Origin: Flectonema sp. DT1601
Lineage: Eukaryota > Euglenozoa > Diplonemea > Diplonemida > Diplonemidae
Direction of reading: 5' to 3'
DNA length: 64,000 nucleotides
Assembly: GCA_964019425.1 (NCBI GenBank)
Contig: OZ025838.1
Span: 448,501-512,500, forward strand
The notes beneath the pieces were generated by a model. That model was not told the origin of the DNA and searched no databases. It was given only the letters and a program-made list of their open reading frames with translations. The position numbers and the translations under genes are program-made. This document shows positions 11,210 to 21,315 of the stretch, one piece after another; the stretch's first letter is position 1; every line of letters begins with the position of its first letter.

Positions 11210-14200
11210 ATGCGGTCCGTGGCCTTAATGGCTCTTCTTGGGATGTTTGCAGGAACAGCGGTTTCTTCACCTTCAGCTTCACCTGTTCCTGTCACTGTCG
11301 CAACAGTTCCAACTCAGGCATTCACAACTTCAGAAGCCTCAGGAACTTCTCGTTATGTGTTAGAGAAGATGTCTCAAACTACTATTCCCGGGTCAACTGC
11401 TACTAACGTTGGTGCTGCTGAGTTCATGACGTGGGGTAAGAAGCAACAAGAAATTTATGTTGTTAACGTACCAGAAAAGGTTGTTGACATCTTCGGTCTT
11501 GCAACTGATGGCTCGATCACAACGACTGGGAAGAAGTTCACAGCAGAGACTGCTGATGCGACACCAAACTCTGTCTGCTACAACGAAAGAGATGATGTCG
11601 TTGGTATTGCTTATGGAAGTACTGGTAAGGGATGGATTGAGTTCTTCAACGCGGAGACTCAGGAACACATCTCTACTCACATGGCACCGAATGGTCTCAC
11701 CTTGGCTGCCCACTGCAGTTTTGGTCCTTCTGATGCATGTGCTTACATCGCATTAGAAGGAGAGCCTTACACGAACATTATTAGTAGTGTTGAGACTAAC
11801 CCTTATGGTGGAGTTCTTCAGGTCTGTGCTACAGACTTTAAGAATAGTATGACTCATGTTGCTTCTTCATCGACCTTTGCAGGTTTAACATCCTCAACCA
11901 TAACCGAGTTGGCATCAAAGAAGGGATGGCACAATCCTCAAAAGTCTACAAACGGCAACGGAATCACCGATTTGGAGCCAGAGTACATCACCTACTCAAG
12001 CCAAGGTTCAAACAACAAGTACGAAGTTTACGTTTGTCTTCAGGAGGCTAACATGATTGCCGTGTATGAAGGAACTACTGCAGCGACTTCAATTGCTCTT
12101 ACCACTGAGCCAATCCGATTCATGCCAATCGGATTTAAGGACAACAACTTCGTTGGTAACGAAATCGATCTCGCCAACGACAACAAAATTGACATTAAAA
12201 CTTTTAAGGGAGTGAAGTCAATGTACCAGCCAGACAGTATCGTGTCATTTAGACAAAACGGAAAAGATTATATTCTCATGGCCAGTGAAGGTAAAGTGTC
12301 ATCAACTGAGACTACTAACTCACTAAATGTTGAGGCGAGTGTATTAAGTTACGAAAATGGAGTCGTGAACAGTCCATTTGGTGTTGAAGGAGATGTCATG
12401 GTCTCAAGATCATCTCCTGGACTTCAAGCTAATGGTAATTATGATGGTATTTATCTATTTGGAGGTCGTTCCTTCGTAGTCATGGACGCAGCCAGCGGTG
12501 CAGTTGTACACGAGAGTGGATCACAGTTCGAAAAGTTGATTGAGAAGTACGCTCCTGTGTTCTTTGGAATTGACGATGGAGTAGTCGTTGGTGGTGAACA
12601 GAGATCGACGACAAAGGGACCTGAACCTGAGTCTCTTACTGTTGGTGAGGTTGGTGGAGTTCCTTTAATGTTTGTTGGTTTGGAAAGAACGGGTTTAATC
12701 GCGGTTTACGATATTGCTGATGTTACCGCACCAAAGTTCCACTCCTTCGGATCATCTCTTGACGAAACAAGTATGTGCGATGCGAGATCGAAGATGGTTG
12801 ACCCTGAGGCACTAAAGTTTATTGCAGCAGCTGATAACCCAACCAACCAGGATATTTTAATTGCTTCCGGTTCAGTTTCCAACTCGCTTACTATCTTCAA
12901 GGTTGTTAAAAAGGAAAACCCTAACCTCCAGATGTGTAGGGAGGAGAGTAAAAGATCTGTCTACTCATTCCTTGCTACCTCTGAGTTGGTAACTCTACGA
13001 GGTCAAGTTAACGACCTTATTCGTGAAACAAAGGTCGCTCAGGGAACTGACTTCAATCCTGTTTGTGAGAAGATCTGTACTACAACGGGAACAATTACCT
13101 GTGTGAGTTGCACCATCACAGCAGGGGAAACTATACCTGTTGGGGTTATGAGATACGAAATTCATTTCAAAGGCAGTACTGCGTACTCCAGGTTGGTGAC
13201 TGCTGTGCGTGTAAATGTCGCCGCGTTTGATATAATTGGAAGCTCTTTTGGAATTTCTATATCAGATGTCTCAATACCTGTCACTACCGCCACCGTTCCA
13301 ACTGAAGCATTCCCTGCTGGAGAGGCTCCAGGAAGTTCTCGTTACGTGTTGGAAACTTTGTCGCATACTATTGTTCCTGGTTCTACTCTTGCGAATGATG
13401 GTGCTGCTGAGTTCATGACTTGGGGTAAGAAGCTCCACCAGGTGTACGTTGTAAACGGACCAGCTAAGCAAGTTGACGTTCTGGACATGAAGGCTGACGG
13501 TACCTTCGAGTCGTCTGGAAAGAAGTTTTCAAGCGCGGACGCCGATGCTGAACCAACCTCTGTCTGCTACAACGAAAGAGATGATGTCGTTGGTGTTGCT
13601 TACGGAAGCACTGGTAAGGGATGGATTGAGCTGTACAACGCGGAGACTCAGGCACGCATCTCTACTTACATGGCACCAAATGGCCTGACCCTTGCTGATC
13701 ATTGCAGTTTTGGTCCTTCTGATGCATGTGTCTATGCAGCCTTGGAGGGAGAGCCTTACACGAACGCCGCCGGGGTGGCTGTCAACCCTTACGGTGGAAT
13801 CATTCAGGTCTGTGCTACGGACTTCAAAAATGAGGGGACTCACGTTTTCTCTTCAACGACTTTTGAAAGTTTGACCACCGCAACTATGGACGAATTGAGG
13901 ATAAAGAAAGGATGGCACAACCCTCAGTTATTTACAAATGGTGACGGAAAAAGTGATTTGGAGCCGGAGTACATCACTTACTCTTCCATAGCCTCTGACA
14001 ACACGTACGAAATCTACGTCGGAATTCAGGAGGCTAACATGATTGCCGTGTTCAAGGGAACAGCTGCGACGCCTTCTGTGCCCCTGTCGGTTGAGCCAAT
14101 CAGATTCATGCCAATTGGATTTAAGGACAACAGTTTCGTTGGGAACGGAATTGATATCGTCAACGACAAGATTATTGATATTAAAACCTTCAAGGGAGTG

Positions 14201-15550
14201 AAGTCAATGTACCAACCAGACAGTATCGCTTCATTGAGACAAAACGGAAGGGATTACATATTCATGGCCAGTGAAGGAGACGAATCATCATACGAAGACG
14301 ATAACGGATTGTCTGTACAGGCGAAGGAACTTACATATGAAGACGGTGTAGTTAACAACCCGTTGGGTGTTGAGGGAGATATGAAAATGAGTAAATCCTC
14401 ACCTGGACTTCAAGCTAACGGTAAGTATGATGGTATTTATCTATTTGGAGGTCGTTCCTTCGTAGTCATGGACGCAGCCAGCGGTGCAGTTGTACACGAG
14501 AGTGGATCACAGTTCGAAAAGTTGATTGAGAAGTACGCTCCGCAGTACTTCGGAATTGACGATGGTGAGTTCTCTGTTGGAGAACAAAAATCCCAAAAGA
14601 AAGGACCTGAACCTGAGTCTCTTGATGTTGGTGAGGTTGGTGGAGTTCCACTTCTGTTTGTTGGTTTAGAGAAGTCCAGCTTGATTGCTGTTTATGACGT
14701 GAAAGACGTTGCCGCACCAAAGTTCCACTCGTTTGGATCAGTTCTGGATGATGAGAAGCTGTGCACAGTCAACTCTAAGTTGCTTGGACCTGAAGCACTG
14801 AAGTTCGTACCAAAGGCTGATAATCCAACTGATTTTGATTTATTGATTTCTTCAGGATCAGGTTCGAACTCCATTACTGTCTTTAAAGTTTACAAAAAGG
14901 ATAACGCTGATCTTACTCCTTGTGCTGCTGAGACACCGGCACCGGAGACTCCAATACCATCGTCTCCAACTCCAGCTCCAACTTTAACACCACCCCCAAC
15001 TCCGGTTCCTTCGAGATCAGCAAATGAACGTGCAGCTGATTTTAATGTTTTAGTAGACATGGAATTGGTAGATGTCGTTAAAAATATTAACTCAATTGGA
15101 AATGCTGCAAGAGGGGCACTTGGGTCTTCAACAACCCCAGCTTGCGGAACCATCTGTGAAATTGAAACGAGCGCTTGCTTCACATGTGCAGGTACTGCCA
15201 CCACCACAGGAGAAATTGCGTCAACGGCAGCAAAGAGATACAGCGTAGCCTACAAGGCTTTCACTGTGTATGGGGATGCTGACTCTAAAAATAGACTAAC
15301 AGCTGCCTTAAAGCCTGTTGTTGAAGCTGCAGGGGGTGTGTTCGTAGGTGTTAACGCCGTATTTGGAGATGTCGTTACTGATGATGATGATGGTCTTTCA
15401 GGGGGAGCCATTGCAGGGATCGTTATTGGTTCAGTCAGCTTTGTTATTGTTGTTGCCGTCATCGCTTACTGCTGCTTTTGTAAACCTGTTGAGGAACTAG
15501 AAACCTGTGAGGATCCAGTCCAAAAGACTAGTCCTGATGAAGAGGCCTAG
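11210..15550 (+). CDS. Choice-of-anchor I surface protein, array copy 3 (complete)
   Basis: A 1446-residue product identical to copy 2 except for one residue near the C-terminus ('EELETCEDP' here, 'EELENCEDP' in copy 2). Architecture is the same: signal peptide, two choice-of-anchor I domains each with a Cys module, Pro/Thr linker, one transmembrane segment and acidic tail. The start was chosen as in copy 2; the upstream in-frame ATG at 11111 adds 33 residues with no signal-peptide logic. It is the last gene of the array on this side. Confidence 0.92.
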   Translation: MRSVALMALLGMFAGTAVSSPSASPVPVTVATVPTQAFTTSEASGTSRYVLEKMSQTTIPGSTATNVGAAEFMTWGKKQQEIYVVNVPEKVVDIFGLATDGSITTTGKKFTAETADATPNSVCYNERDDVVGIAYGSTGKGWIEFFNAETQEHISTHMAPNGLTLAAHCSFGPSDACAYIALEGEPYTNIISSVETNPYGGVLQVCATDFKNSMTHVASSSTFAGLTSSTITELASKKGWHNPQKSTNGNGITDLEPEYITYSSQGSNNKYEVYVCLQEANMIAVYEGTTAATSIALTTEPIRFMPIGFKDNNFVGNEIDLANDNKIDIKTFKGVKSMYQPDSIVSFRQNGKDYILMASEGKVSSTETTNSLNVEASVLSYENGVVNSPFGVEGDVMVSRSSPGLQANGNYDGIYLFGGRSFVVMDAASGAVVHESGSQFEKLIEKYAPVFFGIDDGVVVGGEQRSTTKGPEPESLTVGEVGGVPLMFVGLERTGLIAVYDIADVTAPKFHSFGSSLDETSMCDARSKMVDPEALKFIAAADNPTNQDILIASGSVSNSLTIFKVVKKENPNLQMCREESKRSVYSFLATSELVTLRGQVNDLIRETKVAQGTDFNPVCEKICTTTGTITCVSCTITAGETIPVGVMRYEIHFKGSTAYSRLVTAVRVNVAAFDIIGSSFGISISDVSIPVTTATVPTEAFPAGEAPGSSRYVLETLSHTIVPGSTLANDGAAEFMTWGKKLHQVYVVNGPAKQVDVLDMKADGTFESSGKKFSSADADAEPTSVCYNERDDVVGVAYGSTGKGWIELYNAETQARISTYMAPNGLTLADHCSFGPSDACVYAALEGEPYTNAAGVAVNPYGGIIQVCATDFKNEGTHVFSSTTFESLTTATMDELRIKKGWHNPQLFTNGDGKSDLEPEYITYSSIASDNTYEIYVGIQEANMIAVFKGTAATPSVPLSVEPIRFMPIGFKDNSFVGNGIDIVNDKIIDIKTFKGVKSMYQPDSIASLRQNGRDYIFMASEGDESSYEDDNGLSVQAKELTYEDGVVNNPLGVEGDMKMSKSSPGLQANGKYDGIYLFGGRSFVVMDAASGAVVHESGSQFEKLIEKYAPQYFGIDDGEFSVGEQKSQKKGPEPESLDVGEVGGVPLLFVGLEKSSLIAVYDVKDVAAPKFHSFGSVLDDEKLCTVNSKLLGPEALKFVPKADNPTDFDLLISSGSGSNSITVFKVYKKDNADLTPCAAETPAPETPIPSSPTPAPTLTPPPTPVPSRSANERAADFNVLVDMELVDVVKNINSIGNAARGALGSSTTPACGTICEIETSACFTCAGTATTTGEIASTAAKRYSVAYKAFTVYGDADSKNRLTAALKPVVEAAGGVFVGVNAVFGDVVTDDDDGLSGGAIAGIVIGSVSFVIVVAVIAYCCFCKPVEELETCEDPVQKTSPDEEA

Positions 15551-18262
15551 AAAAAAACAAAAAGAAGAATCGGCAAACTTCACTTTTTTACTTAAAGAAT
15601 GATATCTCGTTCACTTTTTTCTCTGGTTGTGGGGTCAGACTATCTGCCAACGATATGATGCTTTTTCTTTAACTAATGGAAATCACTCATAGGTCTGCAT
15701 GTTTGTGCTTCTCCAATCTCACACTTGTTCTTCTTTTTTTTTTTTGCGTGAAAATTCTTCAGCGAAAAAAAAAAAAAAAAAACATTTCTCTTTTTATTAA
15801 AGAATTATATTAAATCAATTTCACCCCTTTTTGTGATTCAATCAAACATTTTCCTCCTTCACTTTTTTTCTCTTGTGAAGTCAGACTATCTGCCAACGAT
15901 ATGATGCTTTTTTTTTCTAACTAATGGAAATTATTAGTTGAGGGATCTCATAGGTCTGCATGTTTGTGCTTCTTTTTACTTCTCCTCTATCTCCATATTT
16001 ATATTTATGTGTTTATGTTTTTTTTTTAAAAAACCTCCCGTTCTCATTCTTTTCCCTTCCCTTCCCTTCTTATTTTTTTTTTTTTTTTTTTGAGGAAACA
16101 CTTCAGCAAAAAAAAAAAGAAAAAAAGAGGAGGGAAGGAATATATCGCAACGTACTCTTTTAGTTTATTGCACACCGAGTTGAACTTTTACTTCTGAAAG
16201 GCACTATTATAGTTGATCTCTTGTGAGGCTATCGTAGTAAAAATGCTGTGAGTAAATTCTTCGGTTGCAATAAGCCTAGGTAGAGTATTTGTGCCCAATC
16301 ACTTCCCCCTTCCAGTCTGAGCGAATAACGTAAGATTAAAAAAAAAAAAAAAAAAAAAATTAAAAAAAAATAGTACTCCTCAAACTCTGTTCTCTTCGTT
16401 CAATAAGTGACGGTTGGTAAATGAAAACTGAAGCGACGAACACAAGAAAAAAAAAGAAGGAAGGAAGGAAGGAAGGAAGGTTTTATGTTTTATGTGGATT
16501 GTCTACAGGATGTGCTTTCATCAAGCTACTCCACAAGAAAAGCAAGATTCACAGTTATATTTAACCATTCCTTTTTCTTCTTTTTTTTGTGCCTCCAAAG
16601 CTTTATTGTTCGATAGAAACAGAATTGTGGCAGCGTAACTAACCTATTCCTTTATTAGGATTTTGTTCCAGTTGCGCACAAACAAAGATGTGAGTAAAAA
16701 AACGTGTGGAACGGGGAAAATCTTTTTTTCTTATCACAATCCGCTAGTATCGTGGTTGTCATGGAAACTGACTTCTCATTCGATAGCGAGAACGTAGTTT
16801 CTGCGTTCGATTAGTTCTTGTCCTTACTTTTGTTTATTCCGACTTCCTTTCTTTAAAGAGATAACTTCCATGTTGTGGTTTAACTTAATGTGTGTTCATT
16901 AGTTACAGTAACACATGTTCACGTGGCCTGCGGTATTTTATTTTGTAATCTTGTACTACGCTGCCAGTTTTAAGATCTCACTTTCTTCTTTCTTTCTTTC
17001 TTTTTCCCTTTTTTTTTTGTGATTTTGCTACCAAAAAATTGGTATTATTGCATCCGCGGGCCATCCGCGTTTTTACATTTATAGAACGACAAAAAAAAAA
17101 AAATTATTTCTATTTGGGGAGGCGACGATGTTTGTCTCTGATCAAGAGATAGTCATCTTCATCGTACCCTTGCGTTCATACTTAAAAAGGTATACAAATA
17201 AACTCGTATTCCAAGACAGGTATGTTTTTTTTTTAATATCACTTTTTTTAAACGTTTGTTGTATTTCCTCCTTTCTTTTAGTTTATTTTTCTCCTTAAAA
17301 CGGAACACTTTATTTTTGTTTTGTTTTATTTTATTTTAGTTCGATAGAGTAATAAGCTACGGCGAGGCGGAAAGCTGGAGATTGGTATTTATTAATCTTT
17401 CAGTCGATGCTGCTTCCACAATCCATGCGAAATCTTCGGATATGGCTACGGATTGGGTCCTCTGTTACTGTGAGTTACCTAGCACTCATAATATACAGTA
17501 ACGTTGGATTATATCACTAACTAACACAGTTATACGCAATTGTTGATTACTGGTTCTTGGAGTCTTTTTTTCAATGGTGTTGAAGTAATTCTTTTTGTTC
17601 TTTGTCTAACAAATATAAGTATTGTTGTCACTCGCAAACGGAATCGTGAAATCAATTCATGTTTGTTGGCGTTCACACTCCATGTTTATTTTATTTAATT
17701 TTATTTGTTTTTTCGTCGTCTATTCCGACCATGACATACTAAGACTGTAAATTTTTAGGGAGGATTTTGCCCCCCAATCGCGCAGCTTTGTAGTTGTGGT
17801 TTTTTTTTTTCCTCTCCCTTTTCTCTTTGTTTTTCCTCTCCCCTCTCCCCTTCACCATTTTTTACTCAACTCAACTCAAATCTTCGACAAACACTTTATC
17901 GATATTATTTATTATAAAATAACTACATAGAGATAGTTGAAGTCTCACATCACAAATTGGGAAATCGATTATTTACAAGGTATCAAAAATTAGGTTATTT
18001 ATTTAAACAGGTAGGAATGAAAATGAGGAGGATTTCATTTTTGATTGTGGTAATTTAAAAAAAAGCACATATAAAATATCTGAATAGGAATGTGTGAGAC
18101 ATATAATCTCAAGTATATTGTTCATAATAACATTAAATTTCCGAGTTTGTTGTAATCTGTCGAGAAGTTAGTTGTCGACTGAATTCGAATTATTATACAC
18201 AAAGTCTATGCAATTACTTTATATTATTTTTTAAAAATAAAAATCAGAAATAGCGTATTTTT
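15551..18262 (+). other. Array spacer 3 and right-hand end of the array
   Basis: Matches spacers 1 and 2 up to about 18064, then becomes unique. Compared with the others it has an extra ~63 bp at about 16882-16944 that contains a short inverted pair (TGTGTT ... AACACA), and a few local changes near 17005-17035. The last ~200 bp before the next gene (18065-18262) is unique AT-rich sequence with no recognisable feature. Confidence 0.75.
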
Positions 18263-18604
18263 ATGACATCTAGTGATGTTGCTTCGTGGCCGTTAGCGGT
18301 TGTTGTGACGGGTATTGTTGTCCTCTTGGGAGGAACCATCGCATTCTTGTGGTGGATTCGAAGAAGAACTCAAAAACCTGCTGAGACCGGAAAATACGCA
18401 GCGATAGTAGCAAAGGCACCACCGATTAACTATGGGGGAACATCGAGTCATGGTGGGAGAGATCCATCACGTGCTGCCTCATCTATCCTTTCTTCACCAA
18501 TAGTTTGTCACATTCAGGGTGATATACTCCCACCTCCACCTTCATCACGTCCAGCTGGATTGAGAGGAAGTACTGCTTTACAACATACGGAGCGGATTTT
18601 TTAA
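18263..18604 (+). CDS. Small single-pass membrane protein, unknown
   Basis: A frame of 113 residues. Residues ~11-30 form a strong transmembrane helix (LAVVVTGIVVLLGGTIAFLW), followed directly by a basic stop-transfer run (IRRRTQK), so the short N-terminus is probably outside and the ~80-residue Ser/Pro/Gly-rich tail in the cytosol. The tail has a PPPPSSRP stretch that could bind SH3- or EVH1-like domains. It is the first unique gene after the array. I do not recognise a family. It could be the last exon of a longer gene, as the upstream region is AT-rich and no leader AG is obvious right before the ATG. Confidence 0.55.
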   Translation: MTSSDVASWPLAVVVTGIVVLLGGTIAFLWWIRRRTQKPAETGKYAAIVAKAPPINYGGTSSHGGRDPSRAASSILSSPIVCHIQGDILPPPPSSRPAGLRGSTALQHTERIF

Positions 18605-19492
18605 CCACCTGCTGAACTGATTGACACCGTGATAATATTGATAGTCGTTAGAATATATGAATTATGGAGTCGTGTGTGAAGCTTCTTTTGTTCACCCGTG
18701 TGTGTATTGTGTTCTGTTGTGAAAACAACAGGAATAAGAAAAAAAAAAAAAAAGAAGAAAAAAAGAAAAAAAAAAAAGAAGAAGAGGAGGAGAGGGAGAA
18801 TAGTTTAACGCAGCACGCAATTTATTATTTTGGTGCCTATGGTTCTTTTTTTGTTCTTCTTCCCTTTTTTTTTTTCTTCCCCCCCTCTCTTTAATTTTTC
18901 ATTCCCTTACTTCTTGCTTCGTAAACCGAGAAAGGCCTCCCAATTAATAATAATAATAATAATAATATTGTCCTATTTAACTAAATTTTCAGGAGTCTTT
19001 GATCGGTAATTGCACCATCGTTTATTCAAGAAGTGATTATATGATTTTCCAAATTCTGTTTATCTTTATGTTCTCTCGGTACTTACACGTGAGACTACAC
19101 ACACCACTTTTATTGCGACTCCAGCTTCCCTCTGATAAGATAAGTCCAGCAGCACTAATAAGAAGTCAGTTTTCGTTATGTCTTCTCTCTTTAGTATGTT
19201 TATCACTAGTCTCTTATAGCTTATAAGTGATTAGTGTATCCGAAGCTTCCTTCAAGATGTGAAGCGTAATGGTTTAATTTTTTTTTTTTTTTTTTTTTTA
19301 CTTGTCGGGGTTCACTCCTGCTGATTTTGTTTGTTAGTTAATTTGTGTTTTGTTTATTTTTAATACTTTATTATCAAAGGCAGTTTTGTAGTTTGGAATT
19401 TTTCCTTTTCCTTTTTTTTTTTTTTTTTTAAAAAAACTTTTTTTTTTTCCTTCCAGGAAAATTTTGGAGAAAAAAAAAAAACACAACAAAAA
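18605..19492 (+). other. Intergenic low-complexity region
   Basis: Long A/G-rich and T-rich runs (about 18740-18800, 18845-18880, 19278-19300, 19412-19450) and an AAT microsatellite near 18945. Its right end is a T/C tract ending in AG at 19455-19456, 36 nt before the CTNNBL1 start, which looks like a leader splice acceptor. Short frames here are lysine or phenylalanine runs and are not credible genes. Confidence 0.7.
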
Positions 19493-21157
19493 ATGACGAC
19501 TAATAAGCGACAGAATGATTTCCCACCTCCGGATGTCACTCGTCGAAAGGTAACAGCTTCTGGGGGACTTGAGATCGTCGAAGACAGCAGCATGTCCAAT
19601 GAAATGATTGTAAGACAAGCAGTAGCATCACTAAAATCAAAACAATCCATCAATATAAAAAAAAGAAATACTTACTACAATGAACCAATGAAGTTCGTTG
19701 ACTCAGAAGTCGATCTTGAAGAGGAGCTACAAAACTTTCGAGTCGTATCAACCGTCCCTGAAGTCAGCAACATAATAAAGTTGGGAGCTGTACCTCTACT
19801 TGGTCAACTTTTAGTTCACGAAAATAATGACATTATATGTTCGACTGCTGAGGTAATTCAAGAACTGACTGATCAAGAACGTATTGAAGATCCAGCACTT
19901 CATCAAATATGTCAATCCTTTGCTAAGGAAGGTATTTTTCAGTGTTTGTATGAGGCATTGAGACGTCTTGACGACACCAGCGATGATGAAAAAGAAGGAA
20001 TTGAAATTATTTTGTCAATCGTAGAACAGCTGACTGAGTCTGTCGATGATTGCGTTGAGAGTGATGAGCTTAATTGTAAGCAACTTGCGATCTTCTTTTT
20101 ATCAAAATTAACTCAACACACGAACGTCAGTCGAACTGACACAGATGTCTGCTACGCTGAAGCGTTATCGTCCCTTGTTCAGACATCTGATTTAGTAGCG
20201 ATTCATATTTCCAAAGCATTAGTGGACAAGGATGGTCTTTTACACGCTTCTGAGAAGTCGGAAAGGGTTTCGGGAATGCATTTACTCCTCAGCAATATTT
20301 CGAAATATATAAAAAACAGAGACGCTGTATCTGATTTTGACCTCGTTGTTACCGAAAACATTATTGATACTTTGTGTGCTATCCTTCTGAGTGCGGAAGG
20401 GAAATCAGCTTTTGTTGCATCTCACGGTGTGAAGCTGCTGCTGCTTTTAATTGAACCAAGGAGGAAAAAGAAAAGCGGAAAATCAGAAAAAAAAACCAAA
20501 ACAGCGAAAGCTTTTCAACACATGCTAAAGCACTCGTCTCTGAAATGTTTGTCTTTTTCAGTTCAAGAGAATGTGGAATCTTGTAAGGCGCTTGTGGAGG
20601 AAGACGGTCTTGGTATATTATTCGGTTTTTACATGTTATGTGGTCCTTCGTCTGTCCAATCAAAGAACGCAGAAGAGATTAAAGACACAGAGAGCAGGGT
20701 AATCTCTATTGTTAATGATTTGCTTGAGAACTTGGCACCTCCATCTCACTCTGATCTTCTTCGAAGAGTTGTGTTAAAGTTTAATGACGTGGCAAAGATT
20801 GAAGTTTTAGTTCGGATGATTGAAAGCACTCAGAGTCGTCTTCAGGCTTTTGAGTCTCATTTAGAATCGAGTAAGAAAATGATTGCTGAGCAATATCAAC
20901 TTCCACCTGAAGAAGAAGAAGTCGAACGTCTTAATTCAGGAAAATTACAACTACAACAACTGGCATGCATTACTGCTGTGGTCTCAACTTATGATATGAA
21001 AATATCATCTCTCATAGAGACTCAATTATCGGATTCAAGCACAACCAGTCAAACCGTATTAACAATTCTGAAGTCTAGTGCAGATGAAAAACCCAAATCA
21101 AATTATCTGAGTGACTTAATTAATGAATATTCACAACTTATCAACAAAACATCTTAA
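19493..21157 (+). CDS. CTNNBL1: Beta-catenin-like protein 1 (CTNNBL1), spliceosome-associated ARM-repeat protein
   Basis: Codes for 554 residues, close to the human length of 563. The N-terminal signature is clear: 'YYNEPMKFVDSEVDLEEELQ', then the ARM-like repeats starting 'IIKLGAVPLLGQLLVHENND' and 'EVIQELTD', as in CTNNBL1 of animals and plants. The C-terminal half keeps the helical repeats, with a basic insert (RRKKKSGKSEKK) and a final helix rich in Leu. In known systems CTNNBL1 binds nuclear localisation signals of CDC5L and Prp31 in the Prp19-linked complex. Its presence fits the real introns in this window. The ATG follows an A-rich leader after the AG at 19455. It is intronless here, unlike animal orthologues. 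Confidence 0.93.
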   Translation: MTTNKRQNDFPPPDVTRRKVTASGGLEIVEDSSMSNEMIVRQAVASLKSKQSINIKKRNTYYNEPMKFVDSEVDLEEELQNFRVVSTVPEVSNIIKLGAVPLLGQLLVHENNDIICSTAEVIQELTDQERIEDPALHQICQSFAKEGIFQCLYEALRRLDDTSDDEKEGIEIILSIVEQLTESVDDCVESDELNCKQLAIFFLSKLTQHTNVSRTDTDVCYAEALSSLVQTSDLVAIHISKALVDKDGLLHASEKSERVSGMHLLLSNISKYIKNRDAVSDFDLVVTENIIDTLCAILLSAEGKSAFVASHGVKLLLLLIEPRRKKKSGKSEKKTKTAKAFQHMLKHSSLKCLSFSVQENVESCKALVEEDGLGILFGFYMLCGPSSVQSKNAEEIKDTESRVISIVNDLLENLAPPSHSDLLRRVVLKFNDVAKIEVLVRMIESTQSRLQAFESHLESSKKMIAEQYQLPPEEEEVERLNSGKLQLQQLACITAVVSTYDMKISSLIETQLSDSSTTSQTVLTILKSSADEKPKSNYLSDLINEYSQLINKTS

Positions 21158-21168
21158 TGTTATCTTTC

Positions 21169-21230
21169 GAAGGGGGGGTAGCCTTGCTTATAGGTCGGTT
21201 CAAATCCGGTTATTGCTTTTCTTTTTTTAA
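21169..21230 (+). other. tRNA T-arm-like (Pol III B-box-like) sequence followed by a T-run
   Basis: Downstream of CTNNBL1, 'GGTTCAAATCC' (21197-21207) matches the B-box/T-loop consensus. It can form a 5-bp T-stem (two G-U pairs) around the loop TTCAAAT. A terminator-like T-run (TTTTCTTTTTTT) follows 10 nt later. I cannot fold a complete tRNA: the 7 bases after the T-stem have no partner at the expected distance, and no D- or anticodon arm is clear. It may be a tRNA relic, an atypical Pol III unit, or chance. Confidence 0.25.
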
Positions 21231-21315
21231 CAAGTCAACAAGAACTACAGCGTGATTGTGTGTTGTGTTATTTAATCTGTTTTTTTTTTTTTCTTCAGTT
21301 TATAAAGATCCAACA

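Larger units (their letters stand above)
1..18064 (+). repeat. Tandem array of ~7.1 kb gene-plus-spacer units
   Basis: Three units follow each other head to tail. The stop codons of the three genes lie at 1331-1333, 8419-8421 and 15548-15550, giving periods of 7088 and 7129 bp. Coding parts are almost identical (one residue differs between the two full mature proteins). Spacers are also nearly identical and differ mainly in lengths of A/T runs and short microsatellites. The array continues to the left of the window. On the right, unit similarity stops near 18064, where the sequence leaves the repeat (just before 'gcacatataaaa') and the next gene copy is absent. The first copy is incomplete only because the window starts inside it. 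High spacer identity points to recent amplification or ongoing homogenisation. Confidence 0.95.

Noticed and set aside
18664-18894. 76-codon frame after the small membrane protein
   Set aside because: Its middle is a Lys/Glu run from an A/G microsatellite and its end is a T-run; no leader signal and no normal protein composition.
21140-21220. Complete tRNA gene
   Set aside because: Only the T-arm is convincing; acceptor, D and anticodon arms cannot be drawn.
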